Shown here in pieces: positions 46,035-56,887 of a stretch of 64,000 nt of DNA; position 1 is the first letter of the stretch, and every line of letters starts with the position of its first letter. Both the position numbers and the translations under genes were made by a program. The stretch is taken from positions 496,001 to 560,000 of the forward strand of contig NZ_CP114904.1 in the NCBI RefSeq assembly GCF_027497215.1. The letters run 5' to 3'. The notes beneath the pieces are model-generated. The model saw nothing but the letters and a program-made list of their open reading frames with translations, did not search any database and was not told the DNA's origin. Source of the DNA: Micromonospora sp. WMMD812 (GTDB taxonomy: Bacteria; Actinomycetota; Actinomycetes; Mycobacteriales; Micromonosporaceae).

Positions 46035-47438
46035 TCAGATGAGGTACTGGCTGAGGTCGCGCTTCAGGAACGTGCCGTGCCCGGCGGCGCCGTGGAAGGC
46101 GTTGTCGTCGACGACGACCCGACCACGGGACAGCACGGTGGAGACCTTCCCGGTCAGCCTCATGCCCTCGTACGCCGAGTAGTCGACGTTCATGTGGTGG
46201 CTGCCCGCGGAGATCGTCTGTTCGGCCGTCGGGTCGTACACCGTGATGTCCGCGTCCGCGCCGGGGGCGATGACGCCCTTGCGGGGGTAGAGACCGAACA
46301 TGCGGGCGGGCGTCGTGGAGCTGATCTCCACCCAGCGCGGCAGGGTGATCTCACCGTTCACGACGCCCTGGTAGAGCAGGTCCATGCGATGCTCGACGCC
46401 CGGCATCCCGTTGGGAATCTTGGAGAAGTCGCCCCGGCCCAGCTCCTTCTGGTCCTTGAAGCAGAAGGGGCAGTGGTCGGTGGACACCAGCGACAGGTCG
46501 TTGGTGCGCAGGCCCCGCCACAACTCCGCCTGGTGCTCCCTGGGGCGCAGCGGGGGAGAGGCGACGTACTTCGCGCCCTCGAAGTCGGGTCGGGCCAGGT
46601 CGTCCAGCGACAGGAACAGGTACTGCGGGCAGGTCTCGGCGAACACGTTCTGGCCGGTGTCGCGGGCCTGGGTGACCGCGTCGAGGGCGTGCGCGGCGGA
46701 CAGGTGCACGATGTACAGCGGCGCGCCGGTGACCTTCGCCAGCGTGATCGCCCGCGAGGTGGCCTCGCCCTCCAGATCGGGCGGCCGGGTCAGCCCGTGT
46801 TGCACCGGGTCGGTGCGCCCGCTGGCCAGCGCCTGCGCGACGAGTTGGTCGATCGCGATGCCGTTCTCCGCGTGCATCATGATCATCGACCCGGTGTCCC
46901 GGGCCTTCTGCATCGCTCGCAGGATCTCCCCGTCGGTGGCGTAGAAGACCCCGGGATAGGCCATGAACATCTTGAAGGTGTTCACGCCCGCGTCGATGCA
47001 GGCCTCCATCTCCTTCAGCGACGTGTCGTTGACGTCCGACACGATCATGTGGAACCCGTAGTCGATCGCGCAGTTGCCGTCGGCCTTGCTGTGCCACTTG
47101 TCCAGCGCGGACAACAGCGACGTCCCCTTGCCCTGCACCGCGAAGTCGATGATCGTGGTGGTGCCGCCCCAGGCCGCCGCGATCGTCCCGCTCTCGAAGG
47201 TGTCCGCCGAGAACGTGCCCCCGAACGGCATCTCCATGTGCGTGTGGCCGTCGATGCCGCCCGGGACCACGTACTTCCCGGCGGCGTCGATCACCCGCTC
47301 GGCGCCGGAGGCCCACTGCTCGGCCAGGCCCGAGTCGGGCGCGGCGAGTGCCGCGATCCGCTCGCCCTCGACCAGGACGTCCGCCGGGTACTCCCCGGTG
47401 GCGTTGACGACTGTGCCGTTGCGGATGACGATGCTCAC
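46035..47438 (-). CDS. pydB: dihydropyrimidinase / D-hydantoinase
   Basis: A 467-residue cyclic amidohydrolase. The binuclear metal site shows H65 and H67 in GIDGHTHMEM, the carboxylated lysine K156 in AGVNTFKMFMAYPG, HAENG, VHLSAAHA and the late aspartate in STDHCPF. It hydrolyses dihydrouracil to N-carbamoyl-beta-alanine. The GTG start overlaps the ureidopropionase stop on the same strand, and 12 bases separate its stop from the LLM gene start. An upstream extension of the open frame lies antisense to nothing recognisable and is not used. Confidence 0.93.
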   Translation of the reverse strand: MSIVIRNGTVVNATGEYPADVLVEGERIAALAAPDSGLAEQWASGAERVIDAAGKYVVPGGIDGHTHMEMPFGGTFSADTFESGTIAAAWGGTTTIIDFAVQGKGTSLLSALDKWHSKADGNCAIDYGFHMIVSDVNDTSLKEMEACIDAGVNTFKMFMAYPGVFYATDGEILRAMQKARDTGSMIMMHAENGIAIDQLVAQALASGRTDPVQHGLTRPPDLEGEATSRAITLAKVTGAPLYIVHLSAAHALDAVTQARDTGQNVFAETCPQYLFLSLDDLARPDFEGAKYVASPPLRPREHQAELWRGLRTNDLSLVSTDHCPFCFKDQKELGRGDFSKIPNGMPGVEHRMDLLYQGVVNGEITLPRWVEISSTTPARMFGLYPRKGVIAPGADADITVYDPTAEQTISAGSHHMNVDYSAYEGMRLTGKVSTVLSRGRVVVDDNAFHGAAGHGTFLKRDLSQYLI

Positions 47439-48273
47439 GGCGTCACCAGCGATTCGTACGTCTCCGGCCGGCGGTCGCGGTAGAACGCCCACAGGTCGCG
47501 CACCTCGGCCAGCCTGTCCATGTCGAGATCGCGTACGACGATCTCCTCCTCGGTGTCCGACGCCGCCTCGCCGACCAGTTGCCCCCGGGGGTCGACGAAG
47601 TAGGACTGGCCGTAGAAGTCGTTGTCGCCCAACGGCTCCACGCCGACCCGGTTGATCGTGCCGACGTAGTACTCGTTGGCGACCGCCGCGGCCGGCTGCT
47701 CCAGCCGCCACAGATACTCCGACAGGCCGCGGCTGGTGGCGGAGGGGTTGAAGACGATCTTCGCGCCGGCCAGCCCCAGGGCCCGCCAGCCTTCCGGGAA
47801 GTGCCGCTCGTAACAGATGTAGACGCCGATGCGGCCGACGGCGGTGTCGAACACCGGATAGCCGAGGTTTCCCGGCCGGAAGTAGAACTTCTCCCAGAAC
47901 CCCTTCACCTGCGGGATGTGGTTCTTGCGGTGCTTGCCGAGGTAGGTGCCGTCGGCGTCGATCACCGCGGCGGTGTTGTAGTAGACGCCCGGCTGTTCCT
48001 GCTCGTACATCGGCACGATCAGCACCACGCCGTGCTGCTCGGCCAGCTCACGCATGAGCGCCGTGGTCGGCCCGTCCGGGATCGCCTCGGTGTACGAGTA
48101 GTAGTCGGCGTCCTGCACCTGGCAGAAGTACGGGCCGTAGAACAACTCCTGCAGGCAGACGACCTGGGCGCCCTGTGACGCGGCGCTGCGGATCGCCTCC
48201 ACCGCGTTCGCGATCATCGACTCCTTGTCGCCGGTCCACTTCTGCTGCACCAGGCCGGCTCGGACGATGGTGC

Positions 48274-48277
<4 letters not shown>
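47435..48277 (-). CDS. pydC: beta-ureidopropionase (nitrilase superfamily)
   Basis: A 280-residue carbon-nitrogen hydrolase. The triad is visible as the Glu in LQELFYGPYF, the Lys in GKHRKNHIPQ and the Cys in YICYERHFPEGW. FYFRPGNLGYPVFDT is typical of N-carbamoyl-beta-alanine amidohydrolase/carbamoyl-putrescine hydrolase relatives. It releases CO2 and ammonia, giving beta-alanine from uracil. The start overlaps the permease stop by four bases. Confidence 0.92.
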
Positions 48278-49833
<1,556 letters not shown>

Positions 49834-50064
49834 CGGTGACACCTCCCTGTTACGCTGCCGCAACACTGGCCGACCGACCCGGCTCACGCGCTCCTGGTGG
49901 ACGGTTCAGCGCGATCTTTATCTGGGAATGGTGGGTGTCGCGGACCCGCCACGGGCAGCGGCAAAGTGTCCACGCTTGCCGTGATCAGGGCACACTCTGT
50001 CCACGGCATGCCCCGCACCGACCTGTCAATCAGCACGCCGGACGGTTCCCGCCTCCGACCGGTC

Positions 50065-51669
50065 CTACGCGTCGTCGAGGTCGTGCACCAGGAGAGCCAC
50101 GTACAGCGACAGCACCGACTCCGGGTCCTCCAGCGACACCCCGAGCACCTGCGCGATCCGCGACAGCTGCTGGTAGTAGGCCGTACGCGACAGGTGCGCC
50201 GCGGCGGCCGCCGCCGACTTGTTGCCGCCCTGCTCGCAGTAGCAGCGCAGCAGCTCCACCAGCCGGCTGCGCTGGTGGGCGTCTCGAGCCAGCAGCGGTC
50301 CCAACTCGCGATCCGCGAACGCCCGGACCCGCTCGTCCTCCCGTAACAGGTGCAACAGCCCGCGCAGGCGTACGTTGTCCAGCCGGTGGTAGAGCTGGGC
50401 GCCGGGGGAGCGGAGCGCCGCCCCCGCCACGTGGGCGGCCTCGCCGAGACTGCGGCGCACCTCGGCGGCGTGCGTCACCGTGGTGCCGACCGCCACCAAC
50501 ACCGGGCCGGCCGCCGAGCGGTGCACCTCCCTGGCCAACCGGCACAGCACCGCGTCGACCCCGGCCTGCGCGGGCAGCGACACCAACGCGCGGACACTCG
50601 TGTCGTCGACGACCCCCACCAGGGCCGGCACCGCCACCCGGCGCGCGGCCAACGCGGTCGCCTCGGCGAGGTCGCGCAACACCTCCTGGGTGGCGAGCGC
50701 GGGGGCGCGTGGTGTCACGGTGGCGGGCCGGATCGCCATCCCGACCAGCTGTCGCCGGTCCAGGCCGACGCCCAGCGCGGCGGCCCGAGCGGCCAGATCC
50801 GGCGGCGGCACCGCCTGGCCGAGCAGTTGCGCGAGCAGCATGCGGTGCGTCTGGCGCTCCAGGCTCTCCCGATCACGCGCCACCAGCCGGTGCACCGCCA
50901 GCGCCGACGCGGCCCGCTCGGCGACCACCACGTGCCGGTGGGGTGGAGGGTCCGGCGAGAGCAGGACCAGCCGCCCCCAGTCGGCGCCCTGCGCGCCGAC
51001 CATCGTGACCAGCCAGCCGGCCTCCTCGTCGTGGGCCGTCCGCTCGGGCGCGGCCACCGATCGGGACCGCTGTCCCCAGTCGGCCAGCAGCTCGGTGGGA
51101 TCCTGCCCGGCCGCGTCGTACGCGAGCACCTCGTGCCCCAACGTCTCCAGCACCACCGGCAGCCCGGAGATCCTGGCCACCTCGCGCAGCACCTCGGCCG
51201 GCTCCGCGCCGGCGACGGTCAGCGAGGTGAACGTCTCGTGCACCTGCTCGGCGGCCCGCAGCTCGGCGAGCTGCGCGTCGACGATGAGCGCCACCACCGC
51301 CTCCGTGACGGACACGAACCGCGTCTCCTCCGTCAGCGTGATGAGGGGGAGCCGGTGCCGGTCCGCCGCGGCCACGAGCGCGTCCGGGACGCGGTCGTTC
51401 CACCGCCGGACCAGCTCGATCACCAGTCCCGCCGCGCGCACCGCGGCGAGGTCGTCCACGTACCGGGTCAGCGCCGCGGCCTCGTCCGGCAACGCGATGC
51501 CGGTGGTCAGCACCAGCTCCCCGCCGCGCAACAGATGGGCGATGTCGGCGACCTCCGCCACGTGGACCCAGCGGACGCGCCCCTGCAGGCCGGCCGACCC
51601 GGCCACCACCTGCGGCTTCGCCCGCCGGATCACCGGCAGCGCGACGGCCTCTGCGACGGAGGGATACAT
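50065..51669 (-). CDS. PucR-family transcriptional regulator
   Basis: A 534-residue regulator. The N-terminal PucR domain (about 5-125) begins SVAEAVALPVIRRAKPQVVAG, and a central GGDEF-like regulatory region follows. The C-terminal HTH_30 contains EQGGNKSAAAAAAHLSRTAYYQQL. PucR proteins control purine and pyrimidine degradation. GGGGAG precedes the ATG at 51669. It sits between the permease operon and the divergent aminotransferase operon, so it plausibly controls both. An upstream in-frame extension is not supported. Confidence 0.92.
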   Translation of the reverse strand: MYPSVAEAVALPVIRRAKPQVVAGSAGLQGRVRWVHVAEVADIAHLLRGGELVLTTGIALPDEAAALTRYVDDLAAVRAAGLVIELVRRWNDRVPDALVAAADRHRLPLITLTEETRFVSVTEAVVALIVDAQLAELRAAEQVHETFTSLTVAGAEPAEVLREVARISGLPVVLETLGHEVLAYDAAGQDPTELLADWGQRSRSVAAPERTAHDEEAGWLVTMVGAQGADWGRLVLLSPDPPPHRHVVVAERAASALAVHRLVARDRESLERQTHRMLLAQLLGQAVPPPDLAARAAALGVGLDRRQLVGMAIRPATVTPRAPALATQEVLRDLAEATALAARRVAVPALVGVVDDTSVRALVSLPAQAGVDAVLCRLAREVHRSAAGPVLVAVGTTVTHAAEVRRSLGEAAHVAGAALRSPGAQLYHRLDNVRLRGLLHLLREDERVRAFADRELGPLLARDAHQRSRLVELLRCYCEQGGNKSAAAAAAHLSRTAYYQQLSRIAQVLGVSLEDPESVLSLYVALLVHDLDDA

Positions 51670-51797
51670 CGGCGCTCCCCTCTGACGGGATGCACACAAC
51701 GTAATGGTGCGCTCCGCAGAGCGGTACAGGTTGTGCATAGCGGTTGGACAACGAATGCGACCACACTCGCCGTAGGGACGAGACAGGGGAGGACGCC
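51670..51797. promoter_or_regulatory. divergent control region between pucR and the aminotransferase gene
   Basis: A nested symmetrical arrangement: outer arms TGCACACAAC (51691-51700) and GTTGTGCATA (51730-51739), and an inner CGCTC-cgca-GAGCG hairpin (about 51710-51723). A further GTTGGACAAC lies at 51743-51752. The TTGTGCA half-sites are good candidates for PucR operators. Confidence 0.55.
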
Positions 51798-53102
51798 ATG
51801 GCGCACCGCGAACTCTTGGCCAGACACCGGTCCGTGATGCCGAACTGGCTGGCGCTGTACTACGAGCAGCCGATCGAGTTCGCGAGCGCGTCCGGTCGTC
51901 GGGTCACCGACCGCGAAGGGCGGACCTACCTCGACTTCTTCGCCGGCATCCTCACCAACGGAATCGGCTACGACGTCGCCGAGATCAGCGACGCCGTCCG
52001 GTCGCAGATCGACACCGGCGTGCTGCACTCGTCCACGCTCTACCTGATCGAGTCGCAGGTCGCGCTCGCCGAGAAGATCGCGCACCTGTCCGGGATCCCG
52101 GACGCCAAGGTCTTCTTCACCAACTCGGGCACCGAGGCGAACGAGACCGCGTTGATGCTCGCCACCCAGCACCGGCGCAGCGAGCAGGTGCTGGCGCTGC
52201 GCAACTCCTACCACGGCCGCGCGTTCGCCACCGTCGGCATCACCGGCATCCGCGGCTGGTCGGCCAGCGCCCTCAGTCCTGTGAAGGTGAGCTGGGTGCA
52301 CGGCGGATACCGTTACCGCAGCCCGTTCCGCGAGCTGCCCGACGCGGACTACATCAGGGCCTGCGTGGCCGACCTGCGGGACATCATCGAGACGACGACC
52401 GCGGGCGACGTCGCGTGCATGATCGTCGAGCCGATCCAGGGCGTGGGTGGTTTCGCGGCCCCACCGGACGGGCTGTTCGGCGAGTTCAAGAAGGTGCTCG
52501 ACGAGTACGGCATCCTCCTCGTCTCCGACGAGGTGCAGACCGGCTGGGGCCGCACCGGCGAGCACTTCTGGGGCATCCAGGCGCACGACGTCGTGCCTGA
52601 CGCGATCACCTTCGCCAAGGGCCTGGGCAACGGATTGGCGATCGGTGGCGTGGTCGCCCGGGCGGACCTGATGGACTGCCTCGGCGCCAACTCGATCTCC
52701 ACGTTCGGCGGCAACCCGCTCGCCACCACCGGCGCGCTGGCCTCGCTCACCTATCTGCTGGAGCACGACCTCCAGGCCAACGCCGCCGAACTGGGCGCCC
52801 GGCTGCTCGACGGCCTCCGTGCGGTGGCGCAGGCGAATCCCGTGGTCGGCGACGTCCGCGGCAAGGGCTTGATGATCGCGCTGGAGTTCGTCGGACCCGA
52901 CGGCGCGCCCCGCCCTGCGGCCGCCGCCGCGCTGCTCGAGGAGACGCGGCAACGAGGGCTGCTCGTCGGCAAGGGCGGGCTGTACGGCAATGTCATCCGC
53001 CTGGCGCCGCCGATGACCCTGACCCGGGCCGAGGCGGACGAGGCGCTCGAGATCCTCACCCAGTCGATCGAGGCCGTGGCCAAGGAGGTGCAGGCGCTGT
53101 GA
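51798..53102 (+). CDS. omega-amino acid (beta-alanine) aminotransferase, class III
   Basis: A 434-residue PLP enzyme of fold class III. It has FFTNSGTEANETALMLA, the PLP ring-stacking SYHGRAFATVG, EPIQGVGGF, SDEVQTGWGRTG and the lysine in DAITFAKGLGNG. In the pyrimidine context it converts beta-alanine (or beta-aminoisobutyrate) to malonate semialdehyde with pyruvate or 2-oxoglutarate as acceptor. AGGGGAGG lies before the ATG. The stop overlaps the dehydrogenase start. Confidence 0.9.
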   Translation: MAHRELLARHRSVMPNWLALYYEQPIEFASASGRRVTDREGRTYLDFFAGILTNGIGYDVAEISDAVRSQIDTGVLHSSTLYLIESQVALAEKIAHLSGIPDAKVFFTNSGTEANETALMLATQHRRSEQVLALRNSYHGRAFATVGITGIRGWSASALSPVKVSWVHGGYRYRSPFRELPDADYIRACVADLRDIIETTTAGDVACMIVEPIQGVGGFAAPPDGLFGEFKKVLDEYGILLVSDEVQTGWGRTGEHFWGIQAHDVVPDAITFAKGLGNGLAIGGVVARADLMDCLGANSISTFGGNPLATTGALASLTYLLEHDLQANAAELGARLLDGLRAVAQANPVVGDVRGKGLMIALEFVGPDGAPRPAAAAALLEETRQRGLLVGKGGLYGNVIRLAPPMTLTRAEADEALEILTQSIEAVAKEVQAL

Positions 53103-54589
53103 GGACGACGCACTGGATCGGCGGCAAGCAGTGGAACGGTGTTCCCGACCGGACCGGCGACATCTACGACCCCGCCACCGGGCAGGTCGCCGGGCAGGTC
53201 GACTTCGCGACCGCCGCGGTCGTCGACGAGGCGGTCGGCGCCGCCGGCGAGGCATTCACCCGGTGGCGTACGGCGTCGCTCGCGCAGCGCGCGACCGTGA
53301 TGTTCGCGTTCCGGGAACTGCTCCGCGCGCGCCGCTCCGACCTCGCCGAGATCATCACGGCCGAGCACGGCAAGGTGCTGTCCGACGCCGCGGGGGAGAT
53401 CCAGCGCGGGCTGGAGAACGTCGAGTTCGCCTGCGGCATCCCGCAAACGCTCAAGGGCGGGTTCAGCGAGAACGCCTCGACCCAGGTCGACGTGTACTCC
53501 CTCCGGCAGCCGCTCGGTGTGGTCGGCGTGATCACCCCGTTCAACTTCCCGGCCATGGTGCCGCTGTGGTTCGCACCCAACGCGATCGCCTGCGGCAACA
53601 CCGTGGTGCTCAAGCCGAGCGAGAAGGACCCGTCCGCGGCGAACTTCCTGGCGGAGCTGTTCGCCGAGGCCGGGCTGCCGGACGGCGTGTTCAACGTCGT
53701 GCACGGCGACAAGGAGGCCGTCGACCGGATTCTCGAACACCCGGCGGTCAAGGCGATCTCCTTCGTCGGCTCCACGCCGATCGCCCGCTACGTCTACGAG
53801 ACCGGCACCCGGCACGGCAAGCGGGTGCAGGCGCTCGGTGGCGCGAAGAACCACATGGTCGTCCTGCCGGACGCCGACCTCGACCTCGCCGCCGACGCCG
53901 CGGTCTCCGCCGGCTTCGGCTCGGCCGGCGAGCGGTGCATGGCGATCTCGGTCGTCGTGGCGGTCGACCCGATCGGGGACGAGCTGGTCGACAAGATCCG
54001 CGAGCGGATCGCGGCATTGCACGTCGGCGACGGCCGTCGCCCGGGCTGTGAGATGGGACCGCTGGTCACCGGTGCCCACCGCGACCGGGTGGCGGCATAC
54101 CTCGACGCGGGACGGGCCGCGGGGGCGACGCTGGTGGTCGACGGGCGGAGCCACCCGATCGACGGGGAACTGACCGGCTTCTGGCTCGGGCCGACCCTCT
54201 TCGACCACGTCGACACCGACATGTCCGTCTACACCGACGAGATCTTCGGACCGGTGCTGTCGGTCGTGCGTGCGCGAAGCTACGACGACGCCGTCGAGTT
54301 GGTGAACGCCAACCGCTACGGCAACGGCACCGCGATCTTCACCAACGACGGCGGGGCGGCCCGGCGCTACCAGAACGAAATCGAGATCGGCATGGTCGGA
54401 GTGAACGTGCCGATCCCGGTCCCGGTCTCGTACTACTCCTTCGGCGGGTGGAAGGACTCCCTGTTCGGCGACGCGCACGCGTACGGGCCGGAAGGCGTGA
54501 ACTTCTTCGTCAGGTCCAAGGTGGTCACCAGCCGGTGGCTCGACCCCTCCCACGGCGGAGTGAACCTCGGCTTCCCGCAGAACAGCTGA
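53099..54589 (+). CDS. mmsA: CoA-acylating (methyl)malonate-semialdehyde dehydrogenase
   Basis: A 496-residue aldehyde dehydrogenase. It has VGVITPFNFPAMVPLWFAP (the MMSDH class motif), ALGGAKNHMVVLPDAD instead of the usual ELGGK, and the catalytic cysteine in GSAGERCMAIS. The class lacks the general-base glutamate and uses CoA. It converts malonate semialdehyde to acetyl-CoA (or the methyl form to propionyl-CoA) with NAD+, completing beta-alanine catabolism. The GTG start overlaps the aminotransferase stop. Confidence 0.93.
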   Translation: MRTTHWIGGKQWNGVPDRTGDIYDPATGQVAGQVDFATAAVVDEAVGAAGEAFTRWRTASLAQRATVMFAFRELLRARRSDLAEIITAEHGKVLSDAAGEIQRGLENVEFACGIPQTLKGGFSENASTQVDVYSLRQPLGVVGVITPFNFPAMVPLWFAPNAIACGNTVVLKPSEKDPSAANFLAELFAEAGLPDGVFNVVHGDKEAVDRILEHPAVKAISFVGSTPIARYVYETGTRHGKRVQALGGAKNHMVVLPDADLDLAADAAVSAGFGSAGERCMAISVVVAVDPIGDELVDKIRERIAALHVGDGRRPGCEMGPLVTGAHRDRVAAYLDAGRAAGATLVVDGRSHPIDGELTGFWLGPTLFDHVDTDMSVYTDEIFGPVLSVVRARSYDDAVELVNANRYGNGTAIFTNDGGAARRYQNEIEIGMVGVNVPIPVPVSYYSFGGWKDSLFGDAHAYGPEGVNFFVRSKVVTSRWLDPSHGGVNLGFPQNS

Positions 54590-54600
54590 CCACCAGGACC

Positions 54601-54654
54601 CGAGTCGCCGCCGGCGCGCCGCCGCCGGCCGATCACCCGTTGGGGCGCGACTCG
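54601..54654. terminator. possible bidirectional hairpin after mmsA
   Basis: CGAGTCGC (54601-54608) pairs with GCGACTCG (54647-54654), enclosing GC-rich self-complementary sequence. The right arm is inside the convergent VOC gene; a weak candidate. Confidence 0.35.
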
Positions 54655-55004
54655 ATCGCCTGCAGCGACCACGAGTTTCCGTCGGGATCGCGGAAGTAGA
54701 CGAAGCTGCCCCACGGCTGCACCTCGACCTCGCTCGCGTCGACGCCGGCGTCGAGCAACTGCCGGCGGGCCGCCGCGGCGTCGGCGACGACGACCTGGAT
54801 CTCCTGCGTGCCGGGCGTCTTGTCGGTGATGCCGTCGCCGATCACGATGGAGCAGGCCGAGCCGGGCGGCGTCAGCTGAACGAACCGCAGGCTCTCGTGC
54901 ACCCGGTGGTCGTGGTCGGCGTTGAAGCCCACGCTCTGATAGAACGCCTTGGCCCGGTCGACATCGGTCACCGGGACGGGGATGAGCTCGATTTTCCAGT
55001 CCAT
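54633..55004 (-). CDS. VOC (glyoxalase/bleomycin resistance) family protein
   Basis: A 123-residue two-module VOC protein. It begins MDWKIELIPVPVTDVDRAKA and FYQSVGFNADHDHRV, and ends VYFRDPDGNSWSLQAIE. Three of the metal-ligand positions (an N-terminal residue near IPVPVTD and a glutamate near the C-terminal strand) look conserved. Such small VOC proteins are often annotated as glyoxalases; the substrate is unknown. It is convergent with mmsA and divergent from the decayed gene at 55071. Confidence 0.85.
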   Translation of the reverse strand: MDWKIELIPVPVTDVDRAKAFYQSVGFNADHDHRVHESLRFVQLTPPGSACSIVIGDGITDKTPGTQEIQVVVADAAAARRQLLDAGVDASEVEVQPWGSFVYFRDPDGNSWSLQAIESRPNG

Positions 55005-55070
55005 CGCCCCACCGTAGGACGTCGGTACGACATTGGCTGGCGACCGACCGACCGCCCGACCGCCCGGCCG

Positions 55071-55573
55071 AACAGCAAGGCGATCGTCTACCGGCTGGAC
55101 CCGAAGACCTACCGCGTCACCGAGGCGTTCCGAGTCGCCGACCACGTCGGCGGGGTGGTCCGGGACCGGGTCAGCGGCACGGTGCACGGCGTGAGCTGGG
55201 GTTCGCGCCCCGAATACTCCTGGACGCCGAAGGGCCACCAACTCAGCAAGGTGGCGAACCCCGACCACCTCGTCGACTACCAGGACTGCGACTACAGCGG
55301 CTGGCGCAGCAGATCTGCTCCGGGGTCACCGGGCTGCCGCGGCCGGACGGCGGCGGCTACGAACTGGGCGGGCTGGCCCTGCTGGACCTGCGGGACAACC
55401 GCATCCTGCACGAGATCCCGTTCCCGAAGTTCTCCACCGCCGGGCACGTCGCGACGCGCAACCCGGTCGCGCTCGAGGTGGCGGGCGACAAGCTGCGGCT
55501 GTTCGCCGCGCCCGACGACGCCGAGGAGGTCGCGGGCACCGAGCTGCTGGTGTACGAGGCTCCGATCGGCTGA
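55071..55573 (+). pseudogene. decayed DUF6454-like gene, truncated and frameshifted
   Basis: Only the C-terminal half of a propeller-like protein remains. Readable text is KAIVYRLDPKTYRVTEAF, GVVRDRVSGTVHGVSWGSRP and NPDHLVDYQDCDYSG. The frame then shifts near 55302 (one G missing) and continues with QQICSGVTGLPRPDGGGYEL and FSTAGHVATRNPVALEVAGD to a proper stop. There is no start codon or N-terminal part. The junction upstream is a short run of CGAC repeats (55040-55068). I recognise the pattern as DUF6454; no function is expected. Confidence 0.75.
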
Positions 55574-55597
55574 CCGCGTTCACGCGCAATCGGCGCC

Positions 55598-55635
55598 GAG
55601 GGCTCTTTCCCGCGACCACAGGGGAAAGAGCCCTC
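55598..55635. terminator. bidirectional terminator between the decayed gene and ubiA
   Basis: A perfect 14-bp stem (55598-55611 with 55622-55635) and a ten-base loop between convergent units. The stem contains CTCTTTCCC, giving a T-rich 3' side on the minus strand. Confidence 0.88.
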
Positions 55636-55670
55636 GTCTGCCCGGCCCGTCGTCGGGGGTGGCGGGGTGA

Positions 55671-56606
55671 TCACCCGGCAACCGCAGCCAGGAAGTCGGC
55701 GGCCGGCACGGCGAACGCGAGCGAGACGGCGGCCATCCGGGGGATCGACGGCTTGCGTGTCGCGGCGGCGTAGACCGCCACGAGGATCGGGACCGCTACG
55801 GTCTGCAGGGTCCAGGAGTCGCGCCGCACGATGAGGTCGAGGTGGCAGCTGGCCAGCCACAGCGCGCTCGCCGAGCTCCACAACGCCAGTCCGAGCCGGT
55901 AGCACGCCCGCGGCTTCCAGCGCACCGCGGCCGTCGCGTCGCCGGCGACCAGGTCCGCGTCGACGTCCAGCACGGTGGTCGGGACGTAGAGCGCGGCGGC
56001 CAGGAGGAGCCCCAGCAGGATCATGACCGCCGGGTACTCGCCGACGGGCCGGTGCAGTGACCATCCGGCCATGGGCGCGAGGACTCCGACGACGAGCGCG
56101 TTCACGGTGACGTCGACGCCCGGGCGTCCCTTGAGCCGCACCGGCGGCGCGCTGTACAGCCACCCCAACGCCAGCACCGCGGCGGTGCCCGCGACGAACG
56201 CCGGCCCGATGGTCGCCGCCGCGGCCATGGCCGCCACGACGCACCGCCGATGCCACCGCCTCAGGTCGGCCCCGGTGAGCACGCCGGTCACCAGCGGCGC
56301 GGTCGCCTTGCGCGGGTTGTGGCGGTCGCTCGGCAGGTCGTGCAGGTCGTTGACCGTCAGGACCGCTCCCCACACCAGCGGGCCGAGCACCACGAGCGCG
56401 GTGATCGCCGCGGGGAGCGTGTCAGCTGGTGGCACCCAGCTGCGTGTCGCGAGCACGAGGCCCAGGTAGGCGCCGGCCCAGCCGAGCGGCCAGAACCACG
56501 GCCGTGCCAGGCGGACAACCGCCCATGCGACCTGCGGCCGGCTGGCGGCGGTCCGCGATCGCGTACCGGGGATGGTGGCGGTGCCGGAGCCGCGTGGGTG
56601 ATCCAT
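55671..56606 (-). CDS. UbiA-family prenyltransferase
   Basis: A 311-residue membrane enzyme with about eight helices. The two aspartate-rich prenyl-diphosphate sites are NDLHDLPSDRHNPRK (near residue 85) and DVDADLVAGDAT (near residue 205). UbiA members prenylate aromatic acceptors in quinone, tocopherol and meroterpenoid synthesis. The ATG at 56606 follows an upstream run without good coding character. There is no obvious pathway partner nearby; the acceptor is unknown. Confidence 0.88.
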   Translation of the reverse strand: MDHPRGSGTATIPGTRSRTAASRPQVAWAVVRLARPWFWPLGWAGAYLGLVLATRSWVPPADTLPAAITALVVLGPLVWGAVLTVNDLHDLPSDRHNPRKATAPLVTGVLTGADLRRWHRRCVVAAMAAAATIGPAFVAGTAAVLALGWLYSAPPVRLKGRPGVDVTVNALVVGVLAPMAGWSLHRPVGEYPAVMILLGLLLAAALYVPTTVLDVDADLVAGDATAAVRWKPRACYRLGLALWSSASALWLASCHLDLIVRRDSWTLQTVAVPILVAVYAAATRKPSIPRMAAVSLAFAVPAADFLAAVAG

Positions 56607-56887
56607 GCAGTCGACGCTAGGAAGGGCACCGGCTTCCCACCTCACCCGGCAAGGCCAACCGCCTCCCTCGGTGGAGGGACTCCGCGGGAGGTCGCCGACG
56701 GCACGACCAGCGCTCGCGCCCGTCGCTCCTGGTCGGCCGGCACGACTGGAACGGGCCGCGACGGCCTCGCTGGCTGCTGCCGATGGTGCGCCCAGGACCG
56801 ACTGGCCCTTGTTGTCGGCCCCCGACGGTAACGTCCCACGCGACCGGTCAGCCGGGCCTGGTCCCGCTCGAGACGAAGGAGCGTGCG

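Noticed and set aside
49962..50010. TGTCCACG-like words upstream of the NCS1 permease as PucR operators
   Set aside because: The spacing and symmetry are poor and they do not match the TTGTGCA arms in the other PucR-controlled region.
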